A DNA stretch of 50,084 nt from Allomyces macrogynus ATCC 38327 (Eukaryota; Blastocladiomycota; Blastocladiomycetes; Blastocladiales; Blastocladiaceae). This document shows positions 42,385 to 50,084 of this stretch, one piece after another. The translations under genes and the position numbers were made by a program. Under the pieces are notes generated by a model. That model did not search any database. It had not been told where the DNA came from and saw only the letters and a program-made list of their open reading frames with translations. Position 1 is the first letter of the stretch. Every line of letters begins with the position of its first letter. Location: assembly GCA_000151295.1 (NCBI GenBank), contig GG745330.1:1561788-1611871 (forward strand). Reading direction: 5' to 3'.

Positions 42385-45300
42385 ATGCCCCGTGCGCGCC
42401 GCCTGGCACGCACCGGCAGCCCGCTGGTGTCGATGGCTAGCGCCGTCGTGCAGCTCGACAACGACAACAACAGCGATCTCGACTCGTTTGGCCATGTGGT
42501 GCTGTTTCCGCCGCCAACCTTGCCCCCAAGCGATGGCCATCTCGGCCAGGACGCTCCCGCCACCGGCGAGCCGCACCATCGCGTCGCGGTGGAGAGCGAC
42601 CGCATCGCCGAGGCCGCCACGTCGCACCAAGTCGAGCCAGCGCAGCAGCACGTTGCGTCGTTTGTCGATCGAACGGCCGAGTCGGCCCCAGGGGGGCGTG
42701 CGCATGACAGTGTCCATGATGAAGTGGCGCGTCCGCAACTGCAAGAGTCGCCCACGCCGTCGCCAAACGTCGCCAACGCTCCTCCACCCACGTTGCCCGC
42801 TGCCACTACACCACTTGCATTCGCACCGGCCCCGGTGCCGCTCGCCGACGCGCAATTCGTACCGGCCGTGGTCGACGTGCCCTTGATTCTGTCGCCAGCA
42901 CCGGCACCGACGCCTACACCGGTGCCAACACCAGCTCCAGCTGCACCGCCTCGCCACGCGTCGGCTCGCTCGCCACCGCGCGTCCCTGCCGCCGCATCGC
43001 TCCCCGCGGCCGCGAATCCGACTCCGCCGCCGCGAGGCGCGTCCACTCACGCGTCCGCGCCCGCTTCAGTGCACGATCGCGCTGCGTCGCCCGCGCCCGC
43101 GCCCGAACAACTTCCGCTGCTCCCACCTTCGTCGTCTTCGGCTGGCGGCCAGATCACGATGGGCGCCGACCCGAGCAATTCGGGCGCCGTCGCGCCCGGG
43201 CCACTCCACGTCAAGATGATGGTCACGACCCCCGACCCAAATGGCGACAATGGCCCCGCCGGTCCGCCGCCGCCAGGCCTGCCGAGCTTCGACCCGGCGC
43301 CGCAGCACGATACAGGCGGCGGCGGCGGCGGTGGCGGGTCTGGCGGCGGGATGGTCGCGACATTGTCGCGCACGCTGCAGCGCATGTCGACGGTGCTTTC
43401 GTCGACGCCCGCGCCGACGTTCCGCACGGTCCCGATCCATGCGCGGTCCGACTTGGCGGGCACCGACGACGCGCCGACGTTCTTGCACAATGGGATATCT
43501 ACGGCTAAGTACACGCCGTGGTCGTTTCTCCCCAAATTCCTGCGCGAGCAGTTTGGCAAATACGCCAACGTGTTTTTCCTGTTCACGGCGTGCATTCAGC
43601 AGATCCCGGGCATCTCGCCGACCAACCGGTTCGACACGATCACGCCGCTCACCGTCGTGCTCTTGTTCACGGCGGCCAAGGAGATTGCCGAGGATTTGCG
43701 CCGGCACCGCGCTGACGACGAAGTGAACCAGTGTTCCGTGCAGGTGCTCGGGCGCGACGCGCAGCTGCGCACGGTCGTTTGGCGGGACGTGGCCGTTGGG
43801 GATATTGTGCGCGTCGAGAACGGCGAGTCGTTCCCGGCCGACTTGGTCCTGCTGGCCTCGTCCGAGCAGGACGGGCTGGTACCTACATATTTCCCCTTCT
43901 TTCTTTCGGCCGGTCCGCTCATGCTGACGTGATCCACCACCAGTGTTATATTGAGACTGCCAATTTAGACGGCGAGACGAATCTCAAGATCAAGCAGGCG
44001 CGGCCGGAAACGACCGGGTGGGTGCACGCGGCCGACTTGGCGGGCGTACATGGCCGGATCGAGTGCGAATTGCCCAACTCGTCGCTCTATACGTTCGAGG
44101 GCACAATGCACGTCGATGGACTCGGCGCGCCGATTGCGCTCGACCCGAAACAGGTGCTCTTGCGTGGCGCACGGCTGCGCAACACGCACTGGATTTGCGG
44201 GGTGGTCGTGTATACCGGCCACGAGACGAAGCTGATGCGTAACGCGTCGGCGGCACCGATCAAGACGACGGCGCTCGAGGGCGCAACGAATCGCCAGATT
44301 TTGGTGCTTTGTGGGCTGCTCTTGTTCATGGCGCTCGCGTGCTCGGTCGGGACCCAGGTCTTGACGGCCGAGTGGACGTCCACAGCGTGGTACTTGCTCC
44401 TCGGCGAGGCTTCGCTGAGCCCGGTCGTCTTGTTCCTGAGTAATCTCGCGACGTTTTGGGGTGCGGTTTGCTTTTCCTGATGGTGCCTGTGCGTGTTTGC
44501 GACCAAACAATTTGAACTGACACGACCCTCGATTTCCAGTCCTGTTCAACAACCTGATCCCCATTTCGCTGATCGTGACCATGGAAATGGTCAAATTCGC
44601 CAACGCCGACCTGATCGCGTCCGATCTGCAAATGTACTATGTGCCCGCCGACATGCCCGCGGTCGTGCGCACGTCGTCGCTCGTCGAGGAACTCGGCCAA
44701 GTGCAGTACATCTTCTCCGACAAGACCGGTACGCTCACGTGCAACATCATGCAGTTCATGGAGTGCACGATCGGCGGCGTCCGGTACGCCGAGTCCGTGC
44801 CGGAACCCCCGCCCGACGCACCCATGGCCACGTTCGCGTCCCTGCGCGGGCGGCTCGCCTACGCGGCCGCACAGAGTGGCGGGATGGGCGACCACGACGC
44901 GACCGCGCACGAGTTCTTGACGCTGCTCTCGGTGTGCCACACGGTCTTGCCCGAAATCGTCGAGAATGGGTCGGTCGTGTACCAGGCGAGTTCTCCCGAC
45001 GAGGCTGCGCTCGTCAGTGGCGCTGCCGACCTCGGGTACAAGTTTGTCGCGCGGAAACCCAACTCCGTGACGATTGAAGTGCGTCGGCCGCGCACCGATA
45101 GTCACCCGGACGACGTTGAGGCCGTGACCTACACGGTCCTAGCCGTGAATGAGTTCAACTCGACGCGCAAGCGCATGTCGGTGCTCGTCGAGCGCAACGG
45201 CGAGTACCGGCTGTACGTCAAGGGCGCCGATAACGTGATTCTCGCGCGGCTCGACCAGAACCACCTGCACACGATCGAGCAGCAGGCGCCGACGCTGCAC

Positions 45301-47512
45301 GCGCTCGAGTACTATGCGACGCAGGGGTTGCGCACGCTGACGCTCGCGTACCGCCAATTGACGAAAGCGCAGGCCGACGCCTGGCTCGTCGAATTTGATC
45401 AGGCGAGCACGACGCTCGTGAACCGCGGCGATGCGCTCATGGAGGTCGCCGAGGCGATTGAAAAGGATTTGGTCCTGCTCGGCGCGACGGCGATCGAGGA
45501 CAAATTGCAGGACGGGGTCCCAGAAACGATTGCGACGCTCGCCAAGGCCAATTTGAAGCTGTGGGTCCTCACGGGCGATAGGCAGGAAACTGCGATTAAT
45601 ATCGGTTTCAGCTGCCGGCTCTTAACCCCCAGCATGGTTCTACTCATTATCAATGAGCCCTCGCCCGCTGCAATTGCGCGTCGGATCGATGAGCACAAGG
45701 CGACCATGGCCGCCGACCCGGATGCCGAGTACGCGCTCGTGATTGAGGGCGCGTCGCTCGCACACGTCTTACCGGACGAGACGCCCGTGGCCAGCGATGC
45801 AGGTTCGACGCGGTCGTCGATCAAGAAGAAGAAATCGGCGTGGCCGTGGGGGGCCGCCAAGAAACCGAAAGCCAAGGCACCGGTCGTGCCGGTGGACAAT
45901 TCGCTGACGGTGCCGTTTGCCGAGCTCGCTTGCGCGTGCCATGTCGTGATTGCCTGCCGCACGTCGCCGTTGCAGAAGAGCCAGGTCGTCAAGATGGTCA
46001 AGGCGCACGTGAATGCGATTACGCTGGCCATTGGCGACGGCGCCAACGACGTGTCGATGATCCAGGCCGCGCATATTGGGATCGGCATCTCGGGCCAAGA
46101 GGGCTTGCAGGCCGCACGCGCGGCCGATGTCGCGATTGGCCAGTTCCGGTACCTGCAGCGGCTGCTGCTCGTGCACGGGTGCTACGCCTACCACCGGCTC
46201 GTCAAGTTGATTCTCTTCTCGTTCTACAAGAACATCACGCTCTACCTGACGCAGTTCTGGGTACGGTTTTCTTGTTGTTCGTGCCTTGTTCCGAACCGCG
46301 CTCACCCTCTCCTGTCTTCTAGTTTGCCGTGTTCAACGGCTTTTCGGGTCAGACCGTCTACGAGACGTGGATCCTGACGGGCTTCAACGTGTTCTTCACG
46401 TCGATTCCGCCCTTGGCGCTTGGTATTTTCGACAAGGTGATTGATGAGGACATGCTCGAGTCGACGCCGTCACTCTACACGGTGCACCAAAGCGGGCGCA
46501 AGTTCAACGTCAAGGTCTTTGCCATGTGGCTCGTGAACGCACTCTACCACTCGACGGTGCGTCGCTGTCCTCTGCATTCGTTGCGCCTGACAAGACGGTC
46601 CCCTTGCTCACTCTTACTCTCGCGACTATCTAGGCCATCTTCTTTGGCACGGCCTACGTATTTGGCACCTGGGACCTCGGCACGGGCACGCACGGCGGGA
46701 CCATGGGCGACCACGTCCGCTCCGACGGAGTGATCGGCGGCGTCTGGATCCTCGGCGTCGTCATGTACACTTGCACGCTCGTCACGGTCCTGCTCAAGGC
46801 CATGCTCATCACGTCCTACTGGGCCGCTCCCTGGACGTTCCTGGCCATTTTCGGATCGCTCGCGCTCTGGATCGCGTTCCTGCCCATTTACGCCATCGTC
46901 GGCGGCAAAATGATCAGCCTTTCGCCGGAACTCGTCGGTGCCGAATCGCTCTACGTCGACTCGCGGTTCTGGCTCGCGGTCGTTCTCGTCTCGGTCTTGG
47001 TCCTCCTGCGCGACTTGGCAGTGAAGTTTTACCGCCACTGGTTCCGGCCGCTCGAGATCCACGTGCGCCGCGAAGAGCAGAAACTGCTCCGCCGCGAACG
47101 CCGGCGGCGCGTGTCTGGCGCCGTTGCACCGCCAAGACGGTCGCTCGTTGGCGCGCCCGTGGAACTCGCGGCCATCTCCACCCCCGTGCCCCCGGCGAAC
47201 GCGTCGGCACCGCTGGGCGGCTCGGCACCGGCCATGGTCATGGCAGGCCCATCGATGGGTTCGATAAGCACGCCACCACCACCGCCGCGCGTGTCGTCGG
47301 CGTCGCCCATGAGCACGCCGCCGATGCAACGTACGCCGTTGTCGTCGCCGCAGGGAACGCCGCCACCGCCGCGCGCGTCATCGGCCGCGACGCCCGCGCA
47401 TTTGGCAAGGCTCACGTCACTGCACCGGTCGAGTTATGCGTTCTCGCAGAGTCCGGGGCAAGGGACGCTGCTGCATTTTGATTCGGCGCGGCCGCGGCCG
47501 AGTGGACTTTAG
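42385..47512 (+). CDS. P4-type ATPase, aminophospholipid flippase (Drs2-like)
   Basis: P4-ATPases move phosphatidylserine or phosphatidylethanolamine to the cytosolic leaflet of Golgi, endosome or plasma membranes. Exons are 42385-43878, 43944-44460, 44540-46260, 46323-46556 and 46634-47512, about 1614 aa. The conserved body starts near residue 350 with the entry block NGISTAKYTPWSFLPKFLREQF and TACIQQIPGISPTNR. The A-domain has LDGETNLK. The M4 motif NNLIPISLIVTMEMVKF carries the PISL signature of P4 pumps. The phosphorylated Asp is in SDKTGTLTCN (about 730). TGDRQETAINIG and GDGANDVSMIQAAHIG close the P-domain. About six further membrane segments follow, ending in VVLVSVLVLLRDLAVKFY. The N-terminal 350 residues are Pro/Ala/Ser-rich and unusually long. 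The C-terminal tail is basic, then Pro/Ser-rich. An in-frame ATG at 42433 is an alternative start. Confidence 0.93.
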
Positions 47513-47756
47513 ATTGAGCGCGGTGGAGGGCGGAGAGGAGAAGAGGTGGAGGAGAGAAGGCATAGATTTGCGCGACCCAAGCAGAGGCATTCTTTTGTTT
47601 TCATTCGTTCGTTTGCGTTTCGAATTTGGATTAGTTGCAATTTTGCGTTCGAGTAAAGCAAGCGCTCACATTAGACGATCGTTCCGTGTGCGCTGGACGC
47701 AATCGAACTCAGGTCGCGGGATTCACACTGAGCAAACGACGAGAAGACCACCACCC

Positions 47757-47783
47757 AAAAAAAAAGAAAAAAAAAAAAAAAAA
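47757..47783 (+). repeat. A-rich tract next to the uS7m stop
   Basis: Twenty-seven bases that are all A except one G, immediately beyond the uS7m stop codon (T-rich in the transcript sense). It probably lies in the 3' UTR. Confidence 0.85.
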
Positions 47784-47789
47784 CAACGC

Positions 47790-48419
47790 TCAAATGTTCA
47801 TTTTCACAGCGACATTGGCGCGGTTGGCCAGCGCCAGCTTATACAGCTGGTCCTTGCGCTTGACCGCCTCGGACGTGCCATCCAACACCGCAGCAATCTC
47901 ATTCCCCAACCGCTTGCCGAACTCCTTGTCGGACCGCTTCCCAGCCGCATCCAGGATCCAGGTAATCCCACGGCGATTACGCTGCCGCTCGTTCAGGGCC
48001 TTGGGGATCTGCAGCACCTTGTTCCCGCGCTTGAACGCCTTGGTCTCGAGCAACGGCGCCGTCCGCGCCACAGCCTCGGCAAACAGGTCCGCCGGGTCAG
48101 CGCGTGCGGGCAGACCAGACCCGGGCGTATTCGTCAACGTGCGCACGTGGTCGAGCGCGTCGGTGAGCAAGCGGGCGGCCTGTGCCTTCTTGCCGTGGCG
48201 CATGATCAGGTTGGTCGTTTGCGCGAGCAGCGCGTCGTGGCGCACGTATTCCGGGTGCGTCGACGAGTACAGGTCGTGCTGCGTCTGCGCCTTTCGCGAC
48301 GGCGAGTGGTCGAGGCCTCGCATGTAGGTGCGGGTGGTCGCCGCGGCCAGGATCGCGGGGGTCGCGGCGGCGGGCCGGGTGGCCGCGGTGGCGGCCTGGG
48401 AGAGGACGGCGCGCAGCAT
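47790..48419 (-). CDS. Mitochondrial small-subunit ribosomal protein uS7m
   Basis: A single exon of 209 aa; bacterial-type S7 that nucleates assembly of the small-subunit head. The start at 48419 gives an Ala/Thr/Arg-rich presequence (MLRAVLSQAATAATRPAAAT) suited to mitochondrial import. The S7 body follows: HDALLAQTTNLIMRHGKKAQ (as in bacterial LLAKFVNILMVDGKK), LFAEAVARTAPLLETKAFKRG, and RRGITWILDAAGKRSDKEFG. A C-terminal helix pair with AVKRKDQLYKLALANRA ends the protein. The frame is open 47 codons further upstream (to 48560), but that part has no family likeness. It is divergent to the gene at 48861. The homologue in yeast is Rsm7. Confidence 0.9.
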   Translation of the reverse strand: MLRAVLSQAATAATRPAAATPAILAAATTRTYMRGLDHSPSRKAQTQHDLYSSTHPEYVRHDALLAQTTNLIMRHGKKAQAARLLTDALDHVRTLTNTPGSGLPARADPADLFAEAVARTAPLLETKAFKRGNKVLQIPKALNERQRNRRGITWILDAAGKRSDKEFGKRLGNEIAAVLDGTSEAVKRKDQLYKLALANRANVAVKMNI

Positions 48420-48860
48420 CGTGTGCGGGGAGTGCGAGCGCGCGGCGGGTCGGTGCACGGGCGTGGAGTGGGGTCGAAGTTGGCCGCGATGGAATCCGCT
48501 TTGAGGAAGTTGGTGGTCGCTGATCAAGTCACGCCTCGGACTGCATTTCAGGCAAATCATGGTTTATGGTGGATTGTGGTGGGCGATGGTGGATTATGCC
48601 GTGTATGAGAGCATGATCGTTGCAGCTTAAATCCCGCCCGGCCGCGTGATTCCTGCAGCCAAGCGCGTCGTGCCGCTTCGTCTCTTCTCTCCACTCTGTC
48701 GGGTGCTGTCGGCACGGTCGACGACCATCGCGACGGCGACGCTCTCGCCAACCTCGACACCGCGCCGATCCGCGCCCAGAACACGCTCCAACCACTCGCA
48801 CTGCGCGCGCCCCGCGCCCTCTCCACCCGCTCCACCCACTCGATCCGGCTCCACCCCGCA
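48420..48860. promoter_or_regulatory. Divergent promoter region, uS7m (-) and right-edge gene (+)
   Basis: 441 nt between two divergent starts. The centre (48540-48630) is the only AT-richer part. No consensus element is recognised. Confidence 0.35.
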
Positions 48861-50084
48861 ATGGACGATCTCGCCGACCTTGTCTGGCAGCAAGCCGGCG
48901 TCGCCAAGCCGCACGCCGCGCACTCCACCCACTCGACCCCACTCGCGCAGCTCGCCGCGCACCCGCGCGCCCCAACCCCTGTCGACGCCGCGCGCGCCGC
49001 GAGCCCGCGGTACCCGCCGCTGCCGCCCATGATGGCTGCTTCCTCGCCCTCCCCGGCGCCCGCCGTGCCGATGGCGCACTACACGTCGGCGCCGATGCGG
49101 CCCGCGTCGGCTGCCAGTGCGACCCCGGCAGTGGCGCGGCCCAGTAACGACGATCCGTTTGGCGCGCTCGTGTCGTTTGGTTCCGCGGCCGGTGGGCGCA
49201 ACGCGCAGCAGGCGAGTACAGCGCACATGTCGCTCGCTGACCAGGTCAAGCTCAAGCAACAGCAACAGCAGGCGCAGCCGGCGTACGCGATCACGCCGAT
49301 GGGCGCGAGCGGGCGGTCAACGCCCGCGGCCGCGCGGCCCACGGTCCAGCCGCAGGCGCCGACGCCGTCGCTCGGCCAGTTTGACGTGGCCTTTCTCGAC
49401 TCGCTCGTCGGCGGCGGGAGCTCCAGTACGCCCGCAAACGGCGTGCGGATCGGAGCCGGTGGCGGCGGGTCACACGGATCGAGCGCCGCCAACTCGGCGC
49501 GCGCGTCGCCCGCGCCGCCGCTCGGGCTGCACCCGTTCGCGGCCCCGCTGAGCGGCGGCGGCGGTACGGCGTTTGCGGCGCCCGCACCCGTCGCCACGTC
49601 GAGCGTCGCTGCCGCGGACCCGTGGGACCTGCTCCTGCAGGGCGGCGGCGTGTCATCTTCGTCGCCGACGACCCCACTGCCCGTGAACGCAGCCCCCACG
49701 CCGGCCAACGACGATCTTCTACTCGGCGATTTCTTCTCGCCGGCGCCCGCAGCTCGCGCAACGACGCCCTTGGCACTGACGACTGCGCCGCTTGCTCCAA
49801 CGGCTTCGCCGCCGATGGCGCGCCGCGCCACGCCTAACCCGCCCGTCCCTGCGGCCGCGTCTGCGGCAGGGATTCCGCCGCCCCCCGCGCCCGCACGCCG
49901 CATGTCGAACCCGCCGGGGGATGGGCGCTCGGCGCGTCGGCGGCCGCCGCATCGGGCTGTCGCGTCCGGGACGCAAAGCGACACCGAGTCTGCGCGTGGC
50001 GACGCCGCCGGACCGGGCCCAGCCCGAGCTTTTGACGCGAAACTCGGCCAAGCTCGTGGACATGGGGGTTCCCGGGCGGACATG
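48861..50084 (+). CDS. Pro/Ala-rich protein with endocytic-type motifs, possibly auxilin/Swa2-like (3' end outside window)
   Basis: The ATG at 48861 opens MDDLADLVWQQAGVAKP, and the frame runs without a stop to the right edge (408 codons). The sequence is disordered Pro/Ala/Ser/Gly-rich with scattered short motifs of clathrin-coat proteins: DDPFGALVSF, FDVAFLDSLVGG, DPWDLLLQGG and DDLLLGDFFSP. DPF/DPW bind the AP-2 appendage, and leucine/acidic motifs of this kind bind clathrin. Just before the edge, another frame reads NSAKLVDMGVPG, which looks like the first helix of a UBA domain, as found in Swa2-type auxilin. If so, a base or two is wrong near 50045-50070. The family assignment is tentative; the existence of a gene is well supported by its codon use. 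Confidence 0.6.
   Translation, partial: MDDLADLVWQQAGVAKPHAAHSTHSTPLAQLAAHPRAPTPVDAARAASPRYPPLPPMMAASSPSPAPAVPMAHYTSAPMRPASAASATPAVARPSNDDPFGALVSFGSAAGGRNAQQASTAHMSLADQVKLKQQQQQAQPAYAITPMGASGRSTPAAARPTVQPQAPTPSLGQFDVAFLDSLVGGGSSSTPANGVRIGAGGGGSHGSSAANSARASPAPPLGLHPFAAPLSGGGGTAFAAPAPVATSSVAAADPWDLLLQGGGVSSSSPTTPLPVNAAPTPANDDLLLGDFFSPAPAARATTPLALTTAPLAPTASPPMARRATPNPPVPAAASAAGIPPPPAPARRMSNPPGDGRSARRRPPHRAVASGTQSDTESARGDAAGPGPARAFDAKLGQARGHGGSRADM

Noticed and set aside
49079..50083. 334-codon minus-strand frame at the right edge
   Set aside because: Ala/Gly/Arg-rich shadow of the plus-strand gene, which has ordered short motifs and a good start.

Overview
The window is eukaryotic nuclear DNA. 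The genes carry short GT-AG introns (28 placed here, mostly 58-98 nt). They are GC-rich with strongly GC-ending codons, and lie 0.3-0.6 kb apart except in two long spacers. The gene set is fungal in flavour: an Osh1-type ankyrin-PH-ORD oxysterol-binding protein, an Epl1-type NuA4 subunit, a Pol I large subunit, a septin, and mitochondrial ribosomal proteins uS13m and uS7m. GC-richness plus Q/S-rich orphan proteins suggests an early-diverging zoosporic fungus, perhaps Blastocladiomycota (Allomyces-like). That placement is inference.

Layout. 1-2605 (+): the 3' part of a Q/S-rich repeat gene (copy A) with three near-identical introns. 2606-4114: a spacer holding a large imperfect inverted repeat. 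4115-8701 (-): Osh1/SWH1-like protein. 9096-11987 (+): DDHD phospholipase. 12187-12309 (-): possible tiny gene or terminal exon. 12553-12930 (-): uS13m. 13445-18806 (+): RNA polymerase I largest subunit, with one frame break. 19407-20369 (+): ZNF511-like zinc-finger protein. 20667-21721 (-): divergent septin. 23148-24747 (-): Q/S/H-rich family copy B. 27172-29751 (-): family copy C, with one frame break. 32445-35722 (-): enhancer-of-polycomb-like Epl1. 36770-40557 (-): THO complex subunit 1 with a long RD/RS-like tail. 40947-41736 (+): NEDD8 in six tiny exons. 42385-47512 (+): P4-ATPase flippase. 47790-48419 (-): uS7m. 48861-right edge (+): a Pro/Ala-rich protein with endocytic-adaptor-type motifs.

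The housekeeping genes cover lipid traffic (Osh1, DDHD lipase, P4-ATPase), RNA production and export (Pol I, THO), chromatin (Epl1), mitochondrial translation (uS13m, uS7m) and NEDD8 conjugation. They look like ordinary neighbours, often in divergent pairs, rather than one pathway.

The unusual material is the three-member orphan family A/B/C. The members share a short 'DDG-x-W-x-x-GK-(Y/W)-EGG' repeat, a C-terminal 'QLN-GDH...ANQ...QWQ' module, and Q/S repeats that alternate polar residues. B and C also share a short Ser/Thr/Pro-rich first exon with no signal peptide and a consensus TATA box. In A and C, introns interrupt the same Glu codon of the EGG motif. These introns are more alike than the exons beside them, and they coexist with intron-less copies of the same repeat. 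This is the best candidate here for something undescribed: repeat-borne, possibly copied introns inside an orphan protein family.
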